25,355 bases of DNA from a virus. Below are positions 20,154 to 25,355 of the stretch, in pieces. A model generated the notes under the pieces. That model ran no database searches and was not told the origin of the DNA. It worked only from the letters and a program-made list of their open reading frames with translations. Positions within the stretch are counted from its first letter, which is position 1, and each line of letters begins with the position of its first letter. Both the position numbers and the translations under genes were made by a program. The stretch is from positions 1 to 25,355 of the IMG/VR virus record IMGVR_UViG_3300044638_003463. The stretch is one strand, 5' to 3'.

Positions 20154-21958
20154 GCGTTGACAGACTCTGCCTCGTTTGTGATGATTTCGGCCTGCCCGAT
20201 GATCTTTTCGATGCAGGCGGCCAGCACCTGCATGGCTTCGGCGTCGAACGAGTGGTTCTCGCCCAGCTTTTTGAAAAACGTCTTGTTCTTGCCGGTCCGC
20301 TTGTCCTTCTCGGTGACAAAGACCTCATTCTGGATCTCTTTGAAATACCACTTTGGCGCATTGTGCGCGATTTGCCACGATGCACCCTGGCCCGCGCGCA
20401 GCCGATGCAGAACCAGCTTGATGTAGTCGCTGCTCCAGACAATACGGTCGCACAAGTCAGCCTGTCGAGCGTTGCGGACTTTGGATCGTGCAAGCCCCAC
20501 ACCGGAATCAACGTGCTGGATCTGCGAATATGGACGTTTGACTGACCGGCTGCGACCGGTCCGCTTGTCCAGCAGTGTCCAAGTGAAGAATTGTGCTTTG
20601 TCGCCTTTTAATGCGATCCAATTATTGGCCGCACACTGGCGGTAAACTTCCCCTTGATACCGCTCAAACCCGCAATCGACGAACACGCGCCTGTCGGTAA
20701 TCTCTAATCTCTTCTGCAAGTCAGCCAATTGCGCCCATGTGTGCAGCTCGCCCGCGTAAAAGAGCCTAGATTCGCCGTTTTGCGCCCAAAGTCGGACGAT
20801 GACGCGGAAATAGTCACGCTGAACGTCTACGGTCATGTAACGCCTAAACTCTTGATCCCACGGCTCCTCCATCGCGAAACCACCCGACAAATTGACCTCT
20901 TCGCTCTGAAACTCCCGCATATCCCAGAACTCACCCAGTCGTTTGCGCACAAACTCCGCCAATGGCGAGTAATCACCCAATTTCCGCGCGTGTTCGGCCT
21001 TTAGGAACTCGCTGGCGATCGTGTCCCACGCTACCCATGGCACGGTCAGCGCGTTCCAGTGGTAACTCTTGACGCGCGGGTCTGGCGCCGAGTTCTGATT
21101 CTGATAGAACCCGCTGTTCGCGATCTGCCGGCGGACTTGCGGCTCGTCCTTGAGGTGGACTTTGCACGAGGGGCATTCGTATCTGACCGTGTTCTTGATC
21201 CGCGCGAGGTCGTATTTGCCGTCAGCCAGCCTGGCGCCTTCACCGTCCCACTTGAGCTGACCCAGCACCATCGGCCACTTTTCCCCGCACGCAGGACAAG
21301 CCACATGCCACTCGCTGCATGATCCGGCGGTAAACGATTCGTAGAACTCGCCGCTGTTGTTCATCGGTGTTGAGACGTAGATCCGCTTCGAGTTGCGCGC
21401 ATCGAACGAGGTTGTCCGCTTGCGTGACTCGTCGATGTGCCCGTGCGTCCAGTAGGCGGCCTCGTCCCCGATGACATAGCGCGCCGCCTTACTCTGCAAG
21501 TTGTGGATGTTGCTGGCGCCCATCACGTACTGGGTCATGTGAGCGAATGCCACCGTCCGCTTCTGGATGCTTTTGTCCCCTTTGTTGAGCATCGCCCGCA
21601 CCGGCTTGCAGTCCAGAATCCGATGCTTAAACCGGGTGTCTAGGAACTCGTCGGCGTGCTCGTCTGTTTGCAGGTAGAGACACATGTCCCCGCCTTCTTC
21701 CGCGATCAGGTACAACATGGCGCCTTCGGCCAGGGCGGTCTTGGCGCTCTGCACCGAGCACGCGCAGATGATTTCGCGCGTCTCGTGATTTCGCAGCTCT
21801 TCAAGCGGCGCTTTAATCCACGGGGAATTGCGCACATCGAACGACCCGAGGATCGGCCCGCGCTCGAACCGCACGTGCGTTCTCAGCCACTCGTCTACCG
21901 GCAGCTTAGGCGTTGGCCGCCAAACCTCCGCCATCAATGGGTAGATCGAGAATGCCAT
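20150..21958 (-). CDS. Terminase large subunit, lambda gpA family (602 aa)
   Basis: ATG 21958 shares a base with the small-subunit TAA (TAATG). The ATPase domain shows a Walker A-like loop, SVQSAKT at 68-74 with Lys73, lacking the classic G-rich pattern as in gpA. Walker B is YVIGDEAAYW at 161-170 (D165/E166), and a coupling motif YVSTP is at 194-198. Two Cys pairs, CPAC (221-224) and CPSC (262-265), may bind zinc. The nuclease domain contains D378 (TVDVQRD), D428 (VFVDCGFE) and D572 (HSFDAEAM), the three expected acidic positions. Terminase cuts concatemers and pumps DNA into heads, working with the small subunit encoded just upstream. The length is close to lambda gpA (641). Confidence 0.95.
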   Translation of the reverse strand: MAFSIYPLMAEVWRPTPKLPVDEWLRTHVRFERGPILGSFDVRNSPWIKAPLEELRNHETREIICACSVQSAKTALAEGAMLYLIAEEGGDMCLYLQTDEHADEFLDTRFKHRILDCKPVRAMLNKGDKSIQKRTVAFAHMTQYVMGASNIHNLQSKAARYVIGDEAAYWTHGHIDESRKRTTSFDARNSKRIYVSTPMNNSGEFYESFTAGSCSEWHVACPACGEKWPMVLGQLKWDGEGARLADGKYDLARIKNTVRYECPSCKVHLKDEPQVRRQIANSGFYQNQNSAPDPRVKSYHWNALTVPWVAWDTIASEFLKAEHARKLGDYSPLAEFVRKRLGEFWDMREFQSEEVNLSGGFAMEEPWDQEFRRYMTVDVQRDYFRVIVRLWAQNGESRLFYAGELHTWAQLADLQKRLEITDRRVFVDCGFERYQGEVYRQCAANNWIALKGDKAQFFTWTLLDKRTGRSRSVKRPYSQIQHVDSGVGLARSKVRNARQADLCDRIVWSSDYIKLVLHRLRAGQGASWQIAHNAPKWYFKEIQNEVFVTEKDKRTGKNKTFFKKLGENHSFDAEAMQVLAACIEKIIGQAEIITNEAESVNA

Positions 21959-22659
21959 TAGCTCTTGCGCGGTCTCCCTCGCTTGACTGGCTCGGTTGGC
22001 GCAATCTCGACTTCCATCATTTCGACATCCACCTTCTTCGCCTTTAGCTGCTCTTCGATTTTGACGTAATCCTCGTGCTCCATCTCCCGCAGGATCTTGT
22101 CGATGCAGACAAGCAGCCGTTCCTCGGCCTCCGCCGGTGACACGCCGCTGACTTCGTATGCCATCTCAGGCGGAATGCGTTTGATCTTCTCCTTGATCGC
22201 ATACATGACCGCGCGCACCTGCGCCAGCACCTCATCGACGGACACGTACTTTGCCTGTAGAATCTCAATCTGGGTGGCCAGCTTCTGGCACTCCAGATGG
22301 ATCTTGCGCGCCTTTAGCGATGCCACGTCCTGCACGCCTTCGACGTTGATCGTGTCACCATCGTTTAGCCGCGCGTATTTGCCGCTGGCCAGAAACTGCT
22401 GCCTTGCGGCCTTGATCTTCTCAATGTTGTAGCCGCTTGAACCTTTCTCAAACGCGTCCGGATACTTTTCTTCCCATCGACGCAAAGCTCCCTGTGTGAT
22501 TCCAAAAAAAGCAGCGACATCTTTGAGTGTTTTGTATCCCGTCTCTGTGCTTTGGTTCTTCAAAAACTCGCTCTCTGCATAGGATAACGGATGACCAGCA
22601 GCGACCCGCGCGAGCAGGTTTTGCAGCTTCTTTTGTGTGTCCTCGGCGGTGGTGTCCAT
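21958..22659 (-). CDS. Terminase small subunit, Nu1-like (233 aa)
   Basis: Starts at ATG 22659, five bases after the methyltransferase stop, and ends sharing a base with the large-subunit ATG. Residues ~44-70 (TLKDVAAFFGITQGALRRWE) form a helix-turn-helix in the style of Nu1-like or MerR-type DNA binding. A long helical region follows (VASLKARKIHLECQKLATQI, DEVLAQVRAVMYAIKEKIKR). It would oligomerise, and the C-terminal ~40 residues are Lys/Glu-rich and end in GRPRKS. The small subunit recognises the packaging start (cos or pac) and recruits gpA. The recognised site should lie nearby; the repeat at 23423-23449 is one candidate, with no direct evidence. The call combines the HTH, coiled helices and strict adjacency to the large subunit. 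Confidence 0.85.
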   Translation of the reverse strand: MDTTAEDTQKKLQNLLARVAAGHPLSYAESEFLKNQSTETGYKTLKDVAAFFGITQGALRRWEEKYPDAFEKGSSGYNIEKIKAARQQFLASGKYARLNDGDTINVEGVQDVASLKARKIHLECQKLATQIEILQAKYVSVDEVLAQVRAVMYAIKEKIKRIPPEMAYEVSGVSPAEAEERLLVCIDKILREMEHEDYVKIEEQLKAKKVDVEMMEVEIAPTEPVKRGRPRKS

Positions 22660-22664
22660 AATTT

Positions 22665-23312
22665 CTAAAGAAACAAGTCACCCTGCGCCAATTCATTCTT
22701 GATCCGGGTCAAGGCAGTCAAGTAATGCGCTGGATCTTTTTCAATGCCAATGAAGCGACGGCCAGTGCGAATACAGGCAATGCCGGTCGTGCCGCTGCCC
22801 ATAAAGGGGTCGAGTACAGTGGCGCCTTCTGGAACCCCGGCCTGCTCCATTGTCCAGCCCATAACTCTAACTGGTTTTTGGGTCGGATGGCCAACGCGCT
22901 CTGCATTTGTAGCCGAAATACTCCAGTCAATGACTTTTAGATTTTGGTCAAGGTTAGTCCACGCTAGTTCTCCGTGCGACATACTAGGCGGCGCGTCTGG
23001 TTTGCGCCACATAAGCCAGCCCCGGCTGCAAGGAAGAGGGTAGTAATTACCTCCCCAGACGACACAGATTGGAGCGATTTCCGGTAAACTTAGAACTACC
23101 TCAGGAATTGTAAAATCGTCCCACGCTTCTGGTTTCTTGCCAGCCAATCGCTGCCATTTAGTCGGCTGTGCCGCGAAGCCAATCCCATAAGGAGGATCAG
23201 TGATAACGGCGTCGGCGTTAATGCCTGCTATCGCTTGGCGGCAATCTCCCTGATACAACGTCACGCGCCCACACTCCGAGACAAAAGAAGGTTTTAATGG
23301 TTCCGCATCCAT
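22665..23312 (-). CDS. Site-specific DNA methyltransferase, N6-adenine/N4-cytosine beta class (215 aa)
   Basis: Starts at ATG 23312, four bases after the preceding stop. The catalytic motif DPPY is at 39-42 (VITDPPYGIGF). The cofactor-binding motif DPFMGSGTTG is at 168-177, preceded by HPTQKP at 142-147 and followed by IEKD at 190-193. Catalytic motif before cofactor motif is the order of beta-class enzymes, which methylate adenine N6 or cytosine N4 in a short target. No restriction partner is adjacent, so it is an orphan enzyme. It may protect phage DNA from host restriction or mark packaging or replication sites. The target recognition part (about 60-140) is small, and the target cannot be predicted from it. 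Base composition is slightly AT-richer than the terminase genes. Confidence 0.92.
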   Translation of the reverse strand: MDAEPLKPSFVSECGRVTLYQGDCRQAIAGINADAVITDPPYGIGFAAQPTKWQRLAGKKPEAWDDFTIPEVVLSLPEIAPICVVWGGNYYPLPCSRGWLMWRKPDAPPSMSHGELAWTNLDQNLKVIDWSISATNAERVGHPTQKPVRVMGWTMEQAGVPEGATVLDPFMGSGTTGIACIRTGRRFIGIEKDPAHYLTALTRIKNELAQGDLFL

Positions 23313-23316
23313 GTTG

Positions 23317-23520
23317 TTATTGATTGCGCAGCTCCGCCCGCGTCCGCTCGATCAGATCCGCAGCGTGTGCTTCCCGGCCTGTGCTCCGACACCACTCGAC
23401 CCACTCATGCAAAAGAATTGCATTAGACTGTTTAGACAGTTTAGACGGTGGACTGTCTAGGACGGTCTCTCGTGAGATGTCCATGGTTTGCTGCATCCGC
23501 TGCGGCACCTCACCCAGCAT
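23317..23520 (-). CDS. Small hypothetical protein (67 aa)
   Basis: ATG 23520 is preferred over the in-frame ATG at 23583. It avoids a 56-base overlap with the preceding gene and has a purine run AGAGAG about three to four bases upstream, one of the few Shine-Dalgarno-like sites here. The product opens MLGEVPQRMQQTMDISRETV. A tandem nonanucleotide encodes Ser-Lys-Leu/Ser-Lys-Gln/Ser-Asn in the middle, followed by NAILLHEWVEWCRSTGREAH and a charged helical end. There is no recognisable domain. It sits between a helical DUF3102-like gene and the methyltransferase and may be an accessory of either. Confidence 0.5.
   Translation of the reverse strand: MLGEVPQRMQQTMDISRETVLDSPPSKLSKQSNAILLHEWVEWCRSTGREAHAADLIERTRAELRNQ
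23423..23449. repeat. Three tandem 9-bp repeats TTAGACNGT
   Basis: On the plus strand the units are TTAGACTGT, TTAGACAGT and TTAGACGGT, each nine bases with one changing position. They are followed by GGACTGTCTAGGACGGT, which carries related half-sites; ACTGT/ACAGT form an internal dyad. The repeat is inside the 67-aa gene and in frame with it (Ser-Lys-X units). Such an array could be a protein-binding site such as a terminase target, or only a slippage repeat. Confidence 0.6.
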
Positions 23521-23527
23521 GATCTCT

Positions 23528-24094
23528 CTATCCACTTGAGGCGGTGTCGGTGGCTTCGGGAATCTGCTTCGTGAGTGTCTCATAAATTTCTTGAAGGAAT
23601 TGCATGTCTTCTAGGATCTCGGCGATCATCTCCGCATCGAGCGTTTCGATGACGTGCCCTTCGCGCCACCATCGCTTGATGCAGCCGAGTGATGCCATGA
23701 GGTTCTGAAACTTGAGAACGTCCGTCTTGCGCGGCGTCGTCTTTGGCGCGGACTCCAGCCCCATCGCAATCTGGAGCTGCTTGTACTGGCTGCTCCCGGT
23801 CTTTTGTAACGGTGGCTTGTCCGGTGACATCCTCGCCAGTCGCATACAGCGATACACCGCATAGTAGTCTCCGGCGCCCACGTGCTGGGTCGCGTATGCT
23901 TCCCAGTCGTCTTCGCTGACTGCCTCCTTGAGCTTGACGCACGCCTTGCCGACTTTCCACGCTCGCTGGAATGCGGTCTGGCTGATTGTGGATGCGGTCT
24001 GTGCCTCCTCCCGCATCATCGAAAGTTCAGTCGCTGCGAAATCCTCCAGCTCTGTTTGGCTGAACGTGTCAAAATTAGGTAGTGCTAGTTGCAT
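23528..24094 (-). CDS. DUF3102-like helical protein (188 aa)
   Basis: ATG 24094 lies three bases after the preceding stop. The middle section (AFQRAWKVGKACVKLKEAVS, then DDWEAYATQHVGAGDYYAVY and RCMRLARM) follows the pattern of DUF3102-type phage/plasmid proteins: a helix with GxxLxxAK-like residues, then W...W, then a basic ..Y.RLA. helix that may contact DNA. The C-terminal part is acidic and helical (AEMIAEILEDMQFLQEIYET). There is no membrane segment. Its exact job is unknown; a DNA-associated early function is the likeliest. It overlaps nothing if the next gene starts at 23520. Confidence 0.6.
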   Translation of the reverse strand: MQLALPNFDTFSQTELEDFAATELSMMREEAQTASTISQTAFQRAWKVGKACVKLKEAVSEDDWEAYATQHVGAGDYYAVYRCMRLARMSPDKPPLQKTGSSQYKQLQIAMGLESAPKTTPRKTDVLKFQNLMASLGCIKRWWREGHVIETLDAEMIAEILEDMQFLQEIYETLTKQIPEATDTASSG

Positions 24095-24097
24095 AGG

Positions 24098-24298
24098 TCA
24101 GGCGTCGCGGCGGAAACGGAATGGCATTGATGAGTCATCCAGCGTGTAGATCTCGTGCACGTACTTCTTCATGCGGAAGCGGAGCGTTGCGACCGCTTGA
24201 GCTTTTGACTTAGCGGCAAGCTCTCTTACTTCGCCTACTTGCATCCCCTTAAAGCGAGAGACGTTCTTTCTGGTTTCGAGTTTGATTGGTGTAAACAT
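24098..24298 (-). CDS. Small basic hypothetical protein (66 aa)
   Basis: ATG 24298 lies five bases after the resolvase stop; the longer in-frame reading upstream is a shadow of the resolvase gene. The sequence MFTPIKLETRKNVSRFKGMQ is basic at the start. A helix rich in Ala and Lys follows (VRELAAKSKAQAVATLRFRM, then KKYVHEIYTLDDSS), ending MPFRFRRDA. The high basic content suggests nucleic-acid binding, but no motif is recognised. Spacings of five and three bases to its neighbours place it inside the coupled early operon. Confidence 0.55.
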   Translation of the reverse strand: MFTPIKLETRKNVSRFKGMQVGEVRELAAKSKAQAVATLRFRMKKYVHEIYTLDDSSMPFRFRRDA

Positions 24299-24303
24299 GG
24301 TAG

Positions 24304-24762
24304 TTAGAGTTGTTTTTCCTGTGCGTAGGCGAGCAGCAAAAGTGCGTCCGCTGTTTTGAGTGTGACTTTGAGATGTGGGTAGCGCCGCTGTGCTTCGGCC
24401 TTGAGCTTGTTTTTCCATTCGGTGGTCCCGGTAGTGTCTCCTTTGGTGCCAAGACGGAAATGCTTCTGCCAGTCTTGCGGCCTGACTAGGATGACCGGCA
24501 TCCGGAGCGACACCGCAATCCCGCGAACCAGCCCGCAGTTAAACGCGAGAGGGAAGATGGTTGATCCCGGTAGCGCCCTTCCGACAAACTTCGGAACGTC
24601 TTCGATGATGCACTTAATGCCTGGCCGCATACTGTAGAGCAGGCTAATTTCCTCCGCGATTTCGGTGTCGCTGTCCGGCATCCCCATGCAGGATGAGAGC
24701 GCGGTGGAGCCCCACGCAATGCCTCCGTTTACTCCTGGGTCGATTGTGATGTAGCTGGTCAT
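24304..24762 (-). CDS. RuvC-like Holliday junction resolvase (152 aa)
   Basis: ATG 24762 overlaps the preceding stop as ATGA, which decides against an in-frame start 33 bases upstream. The RNase H-like fold is shown by SYITIDPGVNGGIAW with D8, CIIEDVPKF with E54, and the C-terminal LKTADALLLLAYA with D139. These are the expected acidic residues for two-metal catalysis. At 152 residues it is close to bacterial RuvC (173) and to phage RuvC-like resolvases. It would cleave branched recombination or replication intermediates before packaging. The early-gene location next to small DNA-binding genes fits. I see no separate junction-binding insert. Some family members are crossover nucleases of broad specificity, so strict junction specificity is not assured. 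Confidence 0.85.
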   Translation of the reverse strand: MTSYITIDPGVNGGIAWGSTALSSCMGMPDSDTEIAEEISLLYSMRPGIKCIIEDVPKFVGRALPGSTIFPLAFNCGLVRGIAVSLRMPVILVRPQDWQKHFRLGTKGDTTGTTEWKNKLKAEAQRRYPHLKVTLKTADALLLLAYAQEKQL

Positions 24763-25211
24763 TGTTTGGGTGCGTCTTGTTCGATGTGCTCCCACTTAGC
24801 GTGGTGGACTGACTCGTAGATGCGGCGCTGCGGTTGTGGCCTCATCCCGTGTTTGGGCTTGAGGTGAAAGCTCTCCAGCGTTTTCTCCACCTTCTTTGAA
24901 AATGCCTGCTTGGAGATCCGATGGCGCTTCGCGATCTGGTCCATGGACTCTTCCGCACGACCGATCAGCCCGTAGCAATAAGCGACCGCATCCAGCTCGA
25001 CCATCGGGGTTGCTGAGTCAGCGATGTAGGCCAGTACAGCAGAGATACCTTTGGCGTAGCTGTAGTGGTCGAGGTCGCGTGCCTCTCGCTCAATCTGGAA
25101 TTGCACGTACTCCACTTTTACGATGTCGATGGCTTGCTGCCGGCTAAGATCTGCATGTTGCCGCCACCGCCGCACGATGCGCTCGGCGAGGATGTCCTCG
25201 GGAGCTTCCAC
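24759..25211 (-). CDS. HTH-containing early protein (150 aa)
   Basis: The start is GTG 25211 (MEAPEDILAERI). The frame stays open for 16 more codons upstream to a TGA at 25262-25260 but has no ATG, GTG or TTG there. The C-terminal half holds a sigma-4-like or YlxM-like helix-turn-helix, ESMDQIAKRHRISKQAFSKK (about 91-110). The N-terminal half is helical and acidic/basic mixed (RQQAIDIVKVEYVQFQIERE). It may be a regulator or a DNA-packaging-type HTH protein. It is the first gene downstream of the two operator-like dyads at the right edge, so it heads the early operon. Its stop overlaps the resolvase ATG. Confidence 0.6.
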   Translation of the reverse strand: MEAPEDILAERIVRRWRQHADLSRQQAIDIVKVEYVQFQIEREARDLDHYSYAKGISAVLAYIADSATPMVELDAVAYCYGLIGRAEESMDQIAKRHRISKQAFSKKVEKTLESFHLKPKHGMRPQPQRRIYESVHHAKWEHIEQDAPKQ

Positions 25212-25270
25212 ATACTCGGGCGCGGCTACCTGAAAAACTGGATGATCGGTGTCGATGCGTCAGGATGCCG

Positions 25271-25282
25271 AGAACTGGTTCT
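25271..25282. promoter_or_regulatory. 12-bp palindrome AGAACTGGTTCT beside the operators
   Basis: The plus strand reads AGAAC-TG-GTTCT, a perfect 5-bp dyad apart from the two central bases. It lies 1 bp from the nearer 17-bp dyad and between the putative promoter and the GTG start at 25211. It may be a separate small binding site; chance cannot be excluded. Confidence 0.35.
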
Positions 25283-25283
25283 G

Positions 25284-25300
25284 ATGCAAATGAATTGCAT
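25284..25300. promoter_or_regulatory. Operator-like 17-bp dyad, copy 1
   Basis: The sequence is ATGCAAATGAATTGCAT, i.e. ATGCAA-N5-TTGCAT. It shares both half-sites with the second copy. The seven bases between the copies contain part of a possible -10 box (TATTAT on the minus strand, 25304-25299), with a poor -35. A dimeric repressor such as CI/Cro would fit. The repressor gene is not in the window. Confidence 0.55.
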
Positions 25301-25307
25301 AATACAA

Positions 25308-25324
25308 ATGCAAAAAGTTTGCAT
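25308..25324. promoter_or_regulatory. Operator-like 17-bp dyad, copy 2
   Basis: The sequence is ATGCAAAAAGTTTGCAT, again ATGCAA-N5-TTGCAT. The centres of the two copies are 24 bp apart with a 7-bp spacer, the same geometry as lambda OR1-OR2. To the right lie AT-rich DNA and an ATG at 25336 on the plus strand, only 20 bases before the edge. This could be the start of a divergent gene, but too little is visible to call it. Confidence 0.55.
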
Positions 25325-25355
25325 AAATAAAAATAATGGGCGTGGGACGGAAACC

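Noticed and set aside
20134-20511. Long upstream part of the gpW-like frame
   Set aside because: It is a Ser/Arg-rich shadow of the large terminase nuclease region; the gene starts at ATG 20133.
24067-24072. TTGACA inside the 188-aa early gene
   Set aside because: No ATG, GTG or TTG lies 14 or 19 nt downstream, and it simply encodes Phe-Asp-Thr. Treated as background.
820-25147. Many plus-strand open frames of 60-185 codons
   Set aside because: They lie opposite convincing minus-strand genes, are rich in Arg, Ser, Cys and His as antisense frames of GC-rich genes are, and none shows a recognisable domain or coupled start.
25336-25355. Divergent gene starting ATG at 25336 on the plus strand
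   Set aside because: Only 20 bases are visible, too little to support a coding call; mentioned only as context for the operators.

Overview
The window is a compact piece of a tailed double-stranded DNA bacteriophage or prophage. Every supported gene lies on the minus strand, so the genes read from high to low coordinate. The order is that of a lambda-like siphovirus. It starts with small DNA-associated and early genes (25211-23317), including a RuvC-like resolvase, and a DNA methyltransferase (22665-23312). Packaging follows, with small and large terminase (20150-22659). The head genes are a gpW-like joiner, portal, protease-scaffold, major capsid protein and cement protein (15870-20133). The tail genes run from connector, terminator and tube to the chaperone pair with a -1 frameshift and the tape measure (10984-15800). 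The left third (1-10981) holds tip and fibre genes with a lysis cassette between them. No sheath, integrase, repressor, polymerase or large lambda J-like tip protein is visible. Both ends of the window are cut out of a larger genome.

The host is not stated by the sequence. One hint is the glycerophosphodiesterase-like fibre (1090-2268), whose C-terminal half carries a thrombospondin-type-3-like DPDGDG calcium motif. That architecture is common in Verrucomicrobia and Planctomycetes surface proteins, so a host in that group is my best guess, held weakly. Classical Shine-Dalgarno sequences are rare in front of the genes.

Most genes touch or overlap (ATGA, TGATG or TAATG junctions), which points to translational coupling in long operons. 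Ten junctions leave a gap of more than 10 nt. Seven of these contain the hexamer TTGACA on the coding strand. In five the hexamer sits exactly 14 nt before the ATG, and in two it sits 19 nt before. A sixth exact TTGACA-N14-ATG lies inside the protease-scaffold gene, in frame, at the point where the scaffold domain begins. That is where lambda starts its scaffold Nu3 inside gene C. No -10 element fits, so I read the motif as a start-associated, probably translational, signal. It is the most novel observation here.

Other notable points are a GGGAAAG slippery site (the lambda G/GT heptamer) joining the two tail-chaperone frames, and a 66-nt tRNA-like element ending in CCA between the fibre and lysis genes. 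There are also two 17-bp operator-like dyads with lambda OR1-OR2 spacing at the right edge, a strong terminator abutting the first tail gene, three tandem glycine-rich fibre paralogues, and two tiny lysis-cassette genes (a 54-aa lipoprotein and a 33-aa membrane peptide).
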